Below are positions 27,754 through 38,193 of a stretch of DNA of 64,000 nucleotides, one piece after another. The stretch is taken from assembly GCA_934343805.1 (NCBI GenBank), contig CAKRIN010000001.1, positions 1-64,000 of the forward strand. The letters are read 5' to 3'. Position 1 is the first letter of the stretch. Every line of letters starts with the position of its first letter. Under the pieces are notes generated by a model. The model was not told where the DNA came from. It saw nothing but the letters and a program-made list of their open reading frames with translations, and searched no databases. The position numbers and the translations under genes are program-made. The stretch is from an uncultured Lachnospira sp. Lineage in GTDB: Bacteria; Bacillota; Clostridia; Lachnospirales; Lachnospiraceae.

Positions 27754-30129
27754 TTAGCTGTTCAAGTCTCTATATGTATAAACATTGGTCTGTCCTTTTT
27801 TATACTCAACAACTATCTCACCCTCATCCATTGTTATAAGATACTCTGATCCCGACTTCTTAAGTCTCTGGATTGTTTCATTATGTGGATGTCCATATGA
27901 ATTATTTTTCCCACAGGATATCAATGTCAATTGTGGCCGCAATACATCAAGCATCTCCTCAGATGATGATGTTTTACTGCCATGATGCCCTGCTTTCAGA
28001 ATCGTTACATTCTCTATTGGGTAATTATCTTCAAGCATACATTTTTCTGCTTTTGCAGAAGCATCTCCCATCATCATCATAGAAAATCCATCACTTTCAA
28101 CAAGATATACTGCTGATGAATCATTCGTTGAGGAATACTTATAACCCTGACACGGATGCATGCATTTTACTGTTATCCCATTACTGTTAACTTCCTGACC
28201 TTTATGTGAATACGCAACTCTTATCCCTGCATCCTCTGCCTTTCCTGCCAGATCAGCAAGTATGTCATCTCCATCTGTTTCCGGCATCACAATAGTTCCT
28301 ATTTCAAATGTATTGTCGCACAATTCTATCAGTTCATATATTCCGCTTATATGGTCCTTATCTGAATGACTTACAAATATATAATCAAGCTTTCTCACGC
28401 CGCAATATTTAAGATAACTATATATGTTGTATCTTCCGACATTCTTTTTGCTTGTGCTTCCTCCATCAAAAAGCATATTGATTCTGCTTCCCTGCACAAC
28501 TATTGCATCTCCCTGTCCGACATCAAGCATTGTTGCCATAATCTGCTCTGGTCTCCTATGTTTAAGTCCTGCAAATGTAATCACATATATAATTACAACT
28601 AACAATTTTATCTTCCTGTTAATCCTTATCAGCCTGTCCATCTCAAAAAATCTGAAACAACATATAACTATCAGCAAAGCCACATATACTACAATGGACG
28701 ATTCTGACGGGCATCCGGTTACAATAACTGATATCTTGCTTTTAGACGCCATTTCACACATATAATTATAACAATTCAGTACATACTCTGATGCCCCAGC
28801 CAGATAAACAGCCAGCTTTAACGTTATCAAACCCGCAATGCCTGTCATTATTCCACTTACCATCACAATTGACATCAATGGTATAACTATCATATTAAGA
28901 AGCAGACTTATAACTGGAAGCTGTCCCGTCTGGCATAATACAACAGGAAGAGTAGCTGCTGTTACACTTATACCTGTTATAAAAGCATTTAAAAGCATTA
29001 ATGCTATTCTCTCGTAAAATTTTTTCTTTTTATGTGCCTGCACACCAAAAAATATCAATATATTCTGTTCATTATACAAAACAGGTTTTACAAATATTAT
29101 CCCGGACATAGCAAGAAAAGACATCCAGAACCCTGTATTGTATACATTATATGGATTAAGAAACAACAATATAACAGCAGCAAGACCAAGTGTATTAGCA
29201 CCATCACTTGTTCTTCCAAGAACATCAGCTATTATAAATACCACCAGCATTATCACTGCCCTTCCTGCAGATACACTGTTTCCTGTCATGCACAAATACA
29301 TAAAAAGAATAATGCCCGACAAAACAGCTGCAGATATTACGCTTATATATTTTTTCAGACATCTGTATACAAATAATCCTACAATAGATACATGTAATGC
29401 ACTTATAGCCAGTATATGTGCTATTCCATTTTTCTGGTAAAGATCTTTAGTCTGTCTGTCAAGCTGTGTTCTGTCTCCTAATATAATCGACTGCATTATG
29501 CCTTTGTTAGTGTCTGTGTATACATTTTCATATACATTCTTTATAGAATCAGACAGTTTACCGGCTATATAACTAAAACTTTCTGTTCTCTTTTCAATTT
29601 TATCAATATTCTTGATCCTTGCTATGTAATTAATACCTATTGAATTATAATATTTTCTGCTGTCAAACTGTCCCTCATTCACAGGCAGCTCGAAGTCTGA
29701 CAATTCCACATTGATATGTATAGCATTACCAGTCTCAAATTCACATTCATCACTATAAATTATTATCCCCGCCTTAAAATTATCTCCCCATCCATGAGGA
29801 ATAATACTGGCATTCCTGATTACAACTGTATAACCATTCTGGCTGCTGCTTATGCTGTCCACACGTCCTCTGACATCTGCAGTGTATTCTTTATCTGACA
29901 GCATTCCCTGATATGCCATCCCTTTACTTATATCTGTTATTCTTGCAATCATTATTGGATATATAAGAAACACCAGAAAATAGAAAGCTGAAATTCTTGT
30001 TCTCACTATATATATACCTAATCCTGTGAGACACGCAATTCCAGCAAATATAATATATATATGTGCATATATATACATCAGAATGGCAGCAAGTCCAAGT
30101 CCTGCTGCCAGCAACATTGGTCTTCTCAA
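27754..30129 (-). CDS. comEC: DNA internalization protein ComEC/Rec2
   Basis: The membrane channel that moves single-stranded DNA into the cell during natural transformation. The 791 residues show an N-terminal hydrophobic region and a soluble OB-like part, then the Competence domain with many helices (about 210-490), and a C-terminal metallo-beta-lactamase-type domain with LDVGQGDAIVVQG, SHSDKDHISG and KAGHHGSKTSS. The gene is intact, so it is not obviously decayed. It lies 18 bases after the GerMN lipoprotein gene and before holA. No pilus or comFA genes are in the window. Confidence 0.95.
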   Translation of the reverse strand: MRRPMLLAAGLGLAAILMYIYAHIYIIFAGIACLTGLGIYIVRTRISAFYFLVFLIYPIMIARITDISKGMAYQGMLSDKEYTADVRGRVDSISSSQNGYTVVIRNASIIPHGWGDNFKAGIIIYSDECEFETGNAIHINVELSDFELPVNEGQFDSRKYYNSIGINYIARIKNIDKIEKRTESFSYIAGKLSDSIKNVYENVYTDTNKGIMQSIILGDRTQLDRQTKDLYQKNGIAHILAISALHVSIVGLFVYRCLKKYISVISAAVLSGIILFMYLCMTGNSVSAGRAVIMLVVFIIADVLGRTSDGANTLGLAAVILLFLNPYNVYNTGFWMSFLAMSGIIFVKPVLYNEQNILIFFGVQAHKKKKFYERIALMLLNAFITGISVTAATLPVVLCQTGQLPVISLLLNMIVIPLMSIVMVSGIMTGIAGLITLKLAVYLAGASEYVLNCYNYMCEMASKSKISVIVTGCPSESSIVVYVALLIVICCFRFFEMDRLIRINRKIKLLVVIIYVITFAGLKHRRPEQIMATMLDVGQGDAIVVQGSRINMLFDGGSTSKKNVGRYNIYSYLKYCGVRKLDYIFVSHSDKDHISGIYELIELCDNTFEIGTIVMPETDGDDILADLAGKAEDAGIRVAYSHKGQEVNSNGITVKCMHPCQGYKYSSTNDSSAVYLVESDGFSMMMMGDASAKAEKCMLEDNYPIENVTILKAGHHGSKTSSSEEMLDVLRPQLTLISCGKNNSYGHPHNETIQRLKKSGSEYLITMDEGEIVVEYKKGQTNVYTYRDLNS

Positions 30130-30147
30130 TCAATTCCTTTCCGGAAT

Positions 30148-31074
30148 TCATCGCTCAATAATATCATTATTCATGGTAAATACCATATCCAGGCTTATAA
30201 TATCTCTATACATAAGATTAGAATTGCCATTAACCATTATCTTAACACCATCAATTCCGTCAAGTCCTGCAAGGGAATTGACTATTGAAAATATAGTAAC
30301 ATTACTTTTTGCATTTACCATATCTGATGCAAATTCAGGACTCAGATTCACATAGCATATTTTATCAACAACTGATATACTTAAAAGTTCTGTTGTTGAT
30401 GGCACGGTCTGATATACCCCGGACTCTCCCGGTCCATTAATTATCTGCTCAACAACAACCTTTTCTAATGATACATTTTTGTTATAACATATTTTCTTTC
30501 TCGTCTTAACAAGGGCGTCTCCTGTCTTATTGCCATAATAAAGATTAATATTAACCCACTGTACCTGTGAAACAGCTCCTTCTGATGCATCCACAAAATC
30601 ATCTGCACTCATATTCCCAATAACTGTTCCATCACTATAAGCAGCATCTTTACCATCAACATAGAATCTTACATAGACCACTTCACTTATCTGTGCCAGT
30701 TCTTTCACAACAGCTGCCCTGTAGAGAGTTTCGGTATCCGTTTTCATTCCATAATATGAATTGTCAAAGTATACATTAGCGTATATCCCACTAAACTCAA
30801 CTGTAGGTGCATTAACTGAAGCCGGCTTTATAACAGATTTGTCTTTTCCGCTGTCAGAATTCATTGCATCAAGCATCTGTCTTGCAACATCTACCGAATC
30901 AGTCTGTTCTATGTATATAGTTCTGGATACAAGTGAACCTCCGTCTGAACCAGCAAAATATATAGTATAAGCTGTTCCTTCTTTCTTAGAGTCACAGGCC
31001 ACAGACATAAAAAGCATTATAACTGTCAGCATCACACACATTATTCTCTTTTGCGATACTTTAATAATATTCAT
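30148..31074 (-). CDS. GerMN-domain lipoprotein
   Basis: The 308-residue product has a lipoprotein signal peptide (hydrophobic stretch ending MSVACDSK, with Cys as the lipidation site at about residue 27). Two GerMN-like modules follow (roughly 45-170 and 185-300); the second contains the typical EQIINGPGESGVYQTVPS. GerMN is the domain of the spore-germination protein GerM and is also seen in cell-wall-associated lipoproteins. It sits 16 bases downstream of a histidine kinase, as in LpqB-type arrangements in which an extracellular lipoprotein modulates its kinase. That functional link is inference. Confidence 0.87.
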   Translation of the reverse strand: MNIIKVSQKRIMCVMLTVIMLFMSVACDSKKEGTAYTIYFAGSDGGSLVSRTIYIEQTDSVDVARQMLDAMNSDSGKDKSVIKPASVNAPTVEFSGIYANVYFDNSYYGMKTDTETLYRAAVVKELAQISEVVYVRFYVDGKDAAYSDGTVIGNMSADDFVDASEGAVSQVQWVNINLYYGNKTGDALVKTRKKICYNKNVSLEKVVVEQIINGPGESGVYQTVPSTTELLSISVVDKICYVNLSPEFASDMVNAKSNVTIFSIVNSLAGLDGIDGVKIMVNGNSNLMYRDIISLDMVFTMNNDIIER

Positions 31075-31090
31075 GGCTTCTCCTTATCCA

Positions 31091-32581
31091 TTACTGCATT
31101 TCAACATAATTAAGTGGGATTCTCATAGTAAATGTCGTTCCAGAATTTTCTTCACTGTGAACCTTTATTGTTCCATGGTGCATAAGTATAATATTACGCA
31201 CTATGGCAAGTCCCAGTCCTGTACCACCTGTTTCTCTTGATCTTGCTTTATCAACGCGATAGAATCGCTCAAATATCTTATTAATGCTTTCTTCTGGTAT
31301 TCCTATACCTGAATCCTCAACCCTTACATAAAAATACTGATAGTCGGCATTAAGGGAAACATGAACCCATCCATCATCTATATTGTACTTGATAGCATTC
31401 TCTACAAGATTAGAAATAACCTGTGTGATCTTTACTTCATCCACCTGTGCAACAACCGGTCTGAAGCTTTCAAAAAGAAGTTCTACGTTCTTTTTCTGAG
31501 CAATTGGCTTAAGTCTTTTAAGAGTCATCTCCATTAATTCATTCATATTAACAGATGCAAGATTAAGTGATGCTACAGACTTATCCATTCTTACAAGTGT
31601 CAGAAGATCTTCTATAATCTTGCTTTCCCTGTCAATCTCTGTAACAATATCCTGCATGAATTCCTGATATACTTCCAGAGGTACATTCTCCTGCGTATTA
31701 AGTGATTCAGCCAGTACTTTTATTGATGTTATCGGCGTTTTTAACTCATGTGACACATTGGAAACAAATTCCGCTCTTGACTGGTCTGTTTCATTAGCCT
31801 TATCCATAATCCCATTAAAGTCATGAGCCATTTCCCTGATTTCTGTATACCCTTTCACTGGTATTCTCTCATCTGTATGTCCGGCATTAACATTAGCAAC
31901 AATATCAATAATCTTTCTGACTGGTCTGTTGAGGAAATATATTCCAACCATCAGCTCTGCCAGACATAATGTTATTATTACGATCTTAATATTATTATTC
32001 TGCTTATTAACATTAAGAAACATGGCATCGAGTTCTGTATAGTCAAGGTCTGCTACAAGAACAGCAATAAAGTCGCCCTGCTCATTATATATAGGAACAG
32101 CCGCCTCTATATTTCCTGTTTTTTTATCATATCCGGAACTATTCTTATGGCTGTCAAATATTTCAAATACCCTTGAATTAATAATTGTCTTATCAGTATC
32201 CGTAAAATATGTATCTGTATATATTACATAATTCTTATCAACAACACGTATCCTTATCTGATTCAGTGCTGAATAACTGTTAAGCCTGCTGTTCATTCCA
32301 TTATTATCTGCATCCTTCAGACTTGAATAATTCGCATATTCTGCAGCAATCAATACTGCTTCATTCTGCACAACAGCAGTCTGTCTTGAAATAACAGACT
32401 GCTTGTATATATACTCAAATCCTTCAAATGTAAATATAACTGCAATTATTATAATAATTGCTCCCAGCAAAAACTGATGCACTGAATACTTGCATACAAA
32501 TCTGAAAATATTATTAAAGATACCTTTTAAGGTTATCTTTCTGCGATTAATTCCTCTGCTTTTCTTATTCTTACTAAACAT
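31091..32581 (-). CDS. Sensor histidine kinase (PhoR/WalK type)
   Basis: The 496-residue membrane kinase has one membrane helix near 38-58, an extracellular sensor domain of about 140 residues, a second helix near 200-220, a HAMP linker, a HisKA domain with the phosphorylated His in SNVSHELKTPI, and an ATPase domain with NLVENAIKYN, VEDSGIGIPEE and GGTGLGLAIVRN. Its start overlaps the response-regulator gene by 8 bases, so the two form a pair. The signal is unknown; location between comEA and comEC suggests, without proof, a link to the envelope or DNA uptake. Confidence 0.94.
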   Translation of the reverse strand: MFSKNKKSRGINRRKITLKGIFNNIFRFVCKYSVHQFLLGAIIIIIAVIFTFEGFEYIYKQSVISRQTAVVQNEAVLIAAEYANYSSLKDADNNGMNSRLNSYSALNQIRIRVVDKNYVIYTDTYFTDTDKTIINSRVFEIFDSHKNSSGYDKKTGNIEAAVPIYNEQGDFIAVLVADLDYTELDAMFLNVNKQNNNIKIVIITLCLAELMVGIYFLNRPVRKIIDIVANVNAGHTDERIPVKGYTEIREMAHDFNGIMDKANETDQSRAEFVSNVSHELKTPITSIKVLAESLNTQENVPLEVYQEFMQDIVTEIDRESKIIEDLLTLVRMDKSVASLNLASVNMNELMEMTLKRLKPIAQKKNVELLFESFRPVVAQVDEVKITQVISNLVENAIKYNIDDGWVHVSLNADYQYFYVRVEDSGIGIPEESINKIFERFYRVDKARSRETGGTGLGLAIVRNIILMHHGTIKVHSEENSGTTFTMRIPLNYVEMQ

Positions 32582-33263
32582 TAAAGTAATATCCTACTCC
32601 CCATTTTGTGTGAATATACTTAGGTTCACTCGGATTATCTTCTATCTTTTCTCTAAGCCTTCTCATATGGACATCAACAGTTCTTCCATCTCCTGTGTAG
32701 TCATGTCCCCACACTGTCTTTAAGAGACTATCCCTGCTGTATACCTTTCCTGTGTTAACTGCAAGCAATTCCAACAGGTCAAATTCTTTTGCTGTAAGAT
32801 TAATTTCCCTACCAGATATATAGAGATTCCTGCTGTCGCAATCTATTTTCATATCACCAGCAATTATTACATTGCTCTTTGCCACAGCTTTTTCTTTGAC
32901 AGAATTTCTTCTTAAGATAGCCTTCATTCTTGCCTTAACCTCAAGTATATTAAAAGGCTTAGTTATATAGTCATCTGCGCCATAATCCAGCCCAAGTATC
33001 TTATCCATATCGTCTCCCTTGGCTGTAAGCATAATTATCGGAACATCCGAGAACTCTCTTATCTGCTGGCACACTGATAATCCATCAAGCTTAGGAAGCA
33101 TTATATCCAGAAGGATAATGTCATATTCATTATTTCTTGCATACTCAAGGGCTTCTTCTCCGTCATAAGCACAGTCAACAACACTATAATCCTGTATAAG
33201 ACTAAACTTTAATCCTTTAACTATCATCTTTTCATCATCAACAACTAAAACCCTTCCTGCCAT
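32574..33263 (-). CDS. OmpR/PhoB-family response regulator
   Basis: The 229-residue regulator has an N-terminal receiver domain with acidic residues VVDDEK and the phosphorylated Asp in IILLDIMLPKLDG, and a C-terminal winged helix with GRTVDVHMRRLREKI. It is the cognate partner of the overlapping kinase gene. It lies 43 bases downstream of comEA, so it is probably co-transcribed with the competence genes. Target genes cannot be inferred. Confidence 0.96.
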   Translation of the reverse strand: MAGRVLVVDDEKMIVKGLKFSLIQDYSVVDCAYDGEEALEYARNNEYDIILLDIMLPKLDGLSVCQQIREFSDVPIIMLTAKGDDMDKILGLDYGADDYITKPFNILEVKARMKAILRRNSVKEKAVAKSNVIIAGDMKIDCDSRNLYISGREINLTAKEFDLLELLAVNTGKVYSRDSLLKTVWGHDYTGDGRTVDVHMRRLREKIEDNPSEPKYIHTKWGVGYYFNV

Positions 33264-33306
33264 AACACTACTCCTTCTTTATCTACTCTATATCACATAT
33301 CAGTGT

Positions 33307-33909
33307 CTATACACAGATATGCTCCTTTATCTTATTGTAGGCAGATTCTTTAATACCAGAAACATTCATAATATCTTCTATGCTTTCAAATCTGCCATTA
33401 TCATTCCTGTACTCAATTATCTGTGCTGCCCTTGCACTTCCTATACCAGGCAGCCTTGTAAGCTGGGATTCATCTGCCTCATTGATATTAATAAGTCCAT
33501 TATCCGCTGTCTGCTGCGCTGTAATCTGCTCACCATATGCCGGTATATATATGCGTTCTCCATCTTTCAGAACAGCCGCCATATTAATCGACGACACATC
33601 AGCATCTTCTGTTATTCCTCCTGCAAGCTCCACTGCCTCATATATGCGCATGGAACTGCTGCACTTCACGACCCCTGATTCTCTTACATTGCCACACACA
33701 TACACATATATATCATCTGTCTGTGATTCCGCATACTGATATGTGTCTGATATATCAGCAACAGTATCCCCTGCAGCAAATGTATCCTGATTATCTTCTG
33801 TATTCCTGCGTGATGATACATATATAATGCCTGCAATAACTATAAACAACGCACATACAGCATACTTAACGATATGTATATTCTTTTTTAAAAATAATTT
33901 GTAATTCAT
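33307..33909 (-). CDS. comEA: Competence protein ComEA (DNA receptor)
   Basis: The 200-residue membrane-anchored DNA-binding receptor has an N-terminal membrane helix (about 13-29), an SLBB domain in the middle (VYVCGNVRESGVVKCSSSMR), and a C-terminal helix-hairpin-helix pair (INEADESQLTRLPGIGSARA, then FESIEDIMNVSGI). ComEA binds incoming DNA outside the membrane and passes it to ComEC. It is the first gene of the apparent operon and has its own promoter. AAAGGAG precedes the ATG. Confidence 0.94.
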   Translation of the reverse strand: MNYKLFLKKNIHIVKYAVCALFIVIAGIIYVSSRRNTEDNQDTFAAGDTVADISDTYQYAESQTDDIYVYVCGNVRESGVVKCSSSMRIYEAVELAGGITEDADVSSINMAAVLKDGERIYIPAYGEQITAQQTADNGLININEADESQLTRLPGIGSARAAQIIEYRNDNGRFESIEDIMNVSGIKESAYNKIKEHICV

Positions 33910-33962
33910 GTACTATCTCCTTTCCCCTGCGGGTTAAGGAAATCCTCTTTGCGTACTCTTCT

Positions 33963-33991
33963 ATTTTACAGAATTGTTCTAGTGAATACAA
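33963..33991 (-). promoter_or_regulatory. Promoter of the comEA operon
   Basis: TTGTAT (33991-33986), 17 bases, TAAAAT (33968-33963) on the minus strand, about 50 bases before the comEA ATG. No competence-specific box was recognised. It lies back-to-back with the yfhO promoter. Confidence 0.5.
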
Positions 33992-34011
33992 GTCTATTTT
34001 TAGTTTGAATA

Positions 34012-34040
34012 TTTACACTGTTTTCTTTCTTTGGTAAAAT
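34012..34040 (+). promoter_or_regulatory. Promoter of the YfhO gene
   Basis: TTTACA (34012-34017), 17 bases, TAAAAT (34035-34040). The start near 34047 leaves a leader of about 24 bases with GGGAGG in front of the ATG. Confidence 0.55.
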
Positions 34041-34070
34041 AGCAATATTAACGGCTAAGGGAGGAAAGCC

Positions 34071-36779
34071 ATGAATTCATCTAAGAAATCAATTTTAAAT
34101 TCTAATCTTACGTATGTCATAGCATTTGTGCTTCCACTTATTATGATGGTGGCACTCTACTATACAAGAGAGATTTTTCCTTGGGGAAAGAACTGCTATC
34201 TGCGTTCTGACATGTACCACCAGTATGCTCCATTTTTCTCTGAATTATGGCATAAGATAAGACACGGCGAAAGCCTGACTTATTCGTGGGATATCGGTAT
34301 GGGAACTAACTTCACATCACTTTATGCATATTATCTTGCAAGTCCTGTAAACTGGTTCATCGTACTCTTTCCACAAAAGTACATGATAGAAATCATGAAC
34401 AGCATTATCATATTAAAAATTGCTGCCAGCAGCCTTTCTATCACTTACTACATTACTAAGCATTTTAATACTAAAACATGCGTTGCCGCTCTGTTTGGTA
34501 TATTTTACGGAATGTCCGGCTTCATTGCAGCTTACAGCTGGAACATAATGTGGCTTGACTGTGTTATTCTTGTTCCACTGATTATGCTCGGTCTTGAAAG
34601 ACTTGTGAATGAGAACAAATGTATATTTTATTGTATAACTCTTGGTTTATGCATATTTACTAATTACTATATTGCAATTATGGTATGCCTGTCAGTTGTT
34701 ATTTATTTCATTGTTCTTATCATTGCATATGATGGTCCTAAAAGTCCGGTGCGCTATATTAAAAAATGTATTAATTTCTGCATATATTCTTTACTTGCAG
34801 GTGGACTTGGAGCATGTCTTCTGCTTCCTGAGTTTTATACGTTTTCACTTTCAGCTTCAAGTGATACAACATTTCCAGAAAAGCTGAATTCTTATTTCAG
34901 CATCCTGGCTGTACTCACAAGACAATTAGTTGATATACCGGTACATTTGGGACTTGACCATCACCCAAATATATACTGCGGAGTTGCTGTATTTTTATTA
35001 CTTCCGCTCTATATAATGTGCAAGAAAGTTAATGCAAGGGAAAAGATTGGCAAATGCATCATCCTGCTTATCTTCCTCACTGCATTTAATCTGAATATTC
35101 CTAACTATATATGGCACGGATTTCATTTTCCTAACAGTCTTCCTTGCAGGCAGTCGTTTATTTACATCTTCTTCCTGCTGACTATGTGTTTTGAAGCTGT
35201 CAATAATCTGAAATCATTCAGCAACCGCCAGCTTGGTACATCCTTATGGATATCGGTTGGTCTGCTTGTACTTATTGAGCAGCTGTTTACCACGGATAAT
35301 ACTTATTCCTTTACAGCTGTATATACAAGCGGAATATTTATTCTTATATATGCACTTTTTATGTTTATCAACAACAATGCCAGATTAAGAATTCCTCTAA
35401 TTCTCATCTTGACATTCTCTGTTTCTGTTATTGAATGTACCATGAACATGGATTCAACAGGTATCGGAACTACAAGCCGTACATCATATCTTCTTGATTA
35501 CGACGCTGTTAAGACTGTAACTGATACTGTTGCTTCTGAAGACGATTCATTCTACAGGATGGATAAAATATTTGGCGCACGTTCTAAAAATGATGGCGCA
35601 TGGCATAATTACAGAACTGTTTCAACATTTTCTTCTACATGCAATGCCGGTATGTCAAAGCTGTACAACCTGCTTGGTATGGAGAACTCAACCAACGCTT
35701 ATGGATGTAATGGTCTTACTGCTGTGACAAGTTCATTATTCAGTGTGAAGTACTCTATAAGTAACAGGCTTCTGGTAGAGAGCAATCTTCGCAGCTATTA
35801 CACCGGTAACGATGGCGAATTCGTATACACCAATAATTATACTCTTCCTGTTGGTTTTGCAATTAATAATGAATCCGCATGGCATCTGAATCTTTCTACA
35901 TCTAATAATGGTATTGAGAATCAGAATGTACTTATTGAGTCAATGACAGGAATCAGTGATCTATATACATTTGTTGATGAATTTCCAACACAGTCTGACT
36001 GTTTTATCACTCCTGTAAAAAGTGCCCATATGTATCTAACTGTTGAGAACAAATCTGCAGATACTGTTACTGTTAAGATTAATGACAAAGAATATAATTA
36101 TACTAACATGAAAAATAATAACCGTATCTTAGATATTGGTTATGTTACTCCTACGGACAACATCGAAGTTACCTGTGATTCCGGAATGAATCTTACTGCA
36201 TACAGTCTTGATTCTGATAAGTTCATTAAAGCATATAATATACTTAATTCTGAATCTTATCAGGTTGAGAAATTTGATGATACACATTTTAAGGGAACTA
36301 TTACTGTTTCTGAGGATAAAACATTACTGTTTTCTATTCCATTTGATGATGGATGGTCAATTTATATTGATGGTAAGAAAGTGGATTCTTACATGTGGAA
36401 AAAAGCTCTTTTATGCGCAGATATTACAACAGGAACTCATACTGTTGAATTAAAATATCGTCCAGTGAACTTAATATTGGGTTGCTTTATTACCGCATTT
36501 AGCATTATTATATTGATTGGCATTTATATTTTCAGCCGTCTGATTAAAAAAGGAACAATCCGCACGGACAAATGGCCTGTATTCATTAAGAAATATCTTG
36601 AATTGCCTGTCAGTGATTCGCATGACAATTCTGAAAATTCTGAAGATTCACTCTTACATGAAAGTATAGAAGATTCTATTCTTGATGAAATGGATGATTT
36701 TGATAACCTTGAAATACAATCTGATGATCTAGCATCAGATGATGACGATAATGCCAGCTTAGATGAAAAAACAATTTAA
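34071..36779 (+). CDS. YfhO family membrane protein (GT-C-like glycosyltransferase)
   Basis: The 902-residue protein has about 12 membrane helices in the N-terminal half, a large extracellular domain (about 460-770), one more helix near 805-825, and an acidic cytoplasmic tail rich in Asp, Glu and Ser. The first loop carries LRSDMYHQYAPFF, like the Asp motif of GT-C enzymes. YfhO proteins are thought to glycosylate cell-wall teichoic acids or other envelope polymers from lipid-linked sugars. The acceptor here is unknown. argH follows 17 bases later, so both probably share a message. Confidence 0.87.
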   Translation: MNSSKKSILNSNLTYVIAFVLPLIMMVALYYTREIFPWGKNCYLRSDMYHQYAPFFSELWHKIRHGESLTYSWDIGMGTNFTSLYAYYLASPVNWFIVLFPQKYMIEIMNSIIILKIAASSLSITYYITKHFNTKTCVAALFGIFYGMSGFIAAYSWNIMWLDCVILVPLIMLGLERLVNENKCIFYCITLGLCIFTNYYIAIMVCLSVVIYFIVLIIAYDGPKSPVRYIKKCINFCIYSLLAGGLGACLLLPEFYTFSLSASSDTTFPEKLNSYFSILAVLTRQLVDIPVHLGLDHHPNIYCGVAVFLLLPLYIMCKKVNAREKIGKCIILLIFLTAFNLNIPNYIWHGFHFPNSLPCRQSFIYIFFLLTMCFEAVNNLKSFSNRQLGTSLWISVGLLVLIEQLFTTDNTYSFTAVYTSGIFILIYALFMFINNNARLRIPLILILTFSVSVIECTMNMDSTGIGTTSRTSYLLDYDAVKTVTDTVASEDDSFYRMDKIFGARSKNDGAWHNYRTVSTFSSTCNAGMSKLYNLLGMENSTNAYGCNGLTAVTSSLFSVKYSISNRLLVESNLRSYYTGNDGEFVYTNNYTLPVGFAINNESAWHLNLSTSNNGIENQNVLIESMTGISDLYTFVDEFPTQSDCFITPVKSAHMYLTVENKSADTVTVKINDKEYNYTNMKNNNRILDIGYVTPTDNIEVTCDSGMNLTAYSLDSDKFIKAYNILNSESYQVEKFDDTHFKGTITVSEDKTLLFSIPFDDGWSIYIDGKKVDSYMWKKALLCADITTGTHTVELKYRPVNLILGCFITAFSIIILIGIYIFSRLIKKGTIRTDKWPVFIKKYLELPVSDSHDNSENSEDSLLHESIEDSILDEMDDFDNLEIQSDDLASDDDDNASLDEKTI

Positions 36780-36796
36780 ACACGGAGGATTTATAA

Positions 36797-38173
36797 ATGA
36801 AACTTTGGGGTGGACGATTCACTAAAGAAACTAATGAACTTGTTAATAACTTCAATGCGTCAATTTCATTTGACCAGAAGTTCTACAAACAGGATATTGA
36901 AGGAAGTATTGCTCATGCTACTATGCTTGGAAAACAGGGAATTATTCCTGAAAGCGAAAGTGAGCAGATTGTAGAAGGTCTTAAGGGTATTCTTGCTGAT
37001 ATCGAATCAGGAAAGCTTGAAATTACTGATGAATATGAGGATATTCATACATTTATGGAAGCTACTCTTATCGAGAGAATCGGTGACGCCGGAAAGAGAC
37101 TTCATACCGGCCGAAGCAGAAACGACCAGGTTGCCCTTGATATGAGACTTTTCACAAGACAGGAGGTTCTTAATACTGACGCTGAACTTAAAGAGCTTAT
37201 GGCTGTTATCTTAAGAATCATGAAGGAGAATACTCATACATTTATGCCTGGCTTCACTCATCTTCAGAAGGCACAGCCTGTTACTGTTGCTCATCATTTC
37301 GGTGCTTATTTCGAGATGTTCAAGCGTGACAGAAGCAGACTTCATGACATATATGAAAGAATGAACTACTGCCCTCTTGGTGCAGGCGCACTTGCAGGAA
37401 CAACTTATCCATTAGACAGAGAGCTTACTGCTTCTTTACTTGGATTCTACGGTCCAACTCTTAACAGCATGGACTCTGTTTCTGACAGAGATTACCTTAT
37501 TGAATTCTTATCTGCATTATCAACTATCATGATGCATTTAAGCCGTTTCTCTGAGGAAATATGTATTTGGAACTCTAATGAATACAGATTCATCGAACTT
37601 GATGATGCTTTCAGTACAGGAAGCTCTATCATGCCTCAGAAGAAGAATCCTGATATTGCAGAGCTTGTAAGAGGTAAGACTGGCAGAGTATATGGTGCTC
37701 TTATGAGCCTGCTTACAACAATGAAGGGTATTCCTCTTGCTTACAATAAGGATATGCAGGAAGATAAAGAATTATCATTTGATGCATTTGACACAGCCAA
37801 GGGCTGCATCAGCCTTTTCAAGGGGATGATCGATACTATGAAGTTCAACAACAAGAGAATGGAAGATTCAGCTAAGAACGGCTTTACTAACGCCACTGAT
37901 GCAGCTGATTATCTTGTTAAGAAGGGAGTTCCTTTCAGAGAAGCACATGGTATTGTAGGTCAGCTTGTTCTTATGTGCATTGAGAAAAATATTGCACTTG
38001 ATGATCTTTCACTTGAAGAATACAAAGCTGTAAGTCCTGTATTCGATGAAGATATCTACGAAGCAATAAGTCTTCAGACTTGTGTAGATAAGAGACTTAC
38101 TCTTGGTGCTCCTGGTCCGGAGGTTATGAATAAGGTTATTGCTATATATGATGAGTATATGAAGGAAAATTAA
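36797..38173 (+). CDS. argH: Argininosuccinate lyase
   Basis: Final step of arginine synthesis: splits argininosuccinate into arginine and fumarate. The 458 residues are full length and show the N-terminal LWGGRFTKETN, the HTGRSRNDQVA block, and the signature GSSIMPQKKNPD with the catalytic Ser loop. CGGAGG lies before the ATG. argG, its usual partner, is absent from the window. It follows the YfhO gene closely. Past the stop there is no ordinary terminator, only the large palindromic element. Confidence 0.96.
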   Translation: MKLWGGRFTKETNELVNNFNASISFDQKFYKQDIEGSIAHATMLGKQGIIPESESEQIVEGLKGILADIESGKLEITDEYEDIHTFMEATLIERIGDAGKRLHTGRSRNDQVALDMRLFTRQEVLNTDAELKELMAVILRIMKENTHTFMPGFTHLQKAQPVTVAHHFGAYFEMFKRDRSRLHDIYERMNYCPLGAGALAGTTYPLDRELTASLLGFYGPTLNSMDSVSDRDYLIEFLSALSTIMMHLSRFSEEICIWNSNEYRFIELDDAFSTGSSIMPQKKNPDIAELVRGKTGRVYGALMSLLTTMKGIPLAYNKDMQEDKELSFDAFDTAKGCISLFKGMIDTMKFNNKRMEDSAKNGFTNATDAADYLVKKGVPFREAHGIVGQLVLMCIEKNIALDDLSLEEYKAVSPVFDEDIYEAISLQTCVDKRLTLGAPGPEVMNKVIAIYDEYMKEN

Positions 38174-38193
38174 AATCATTTCGGGGTTGTACA

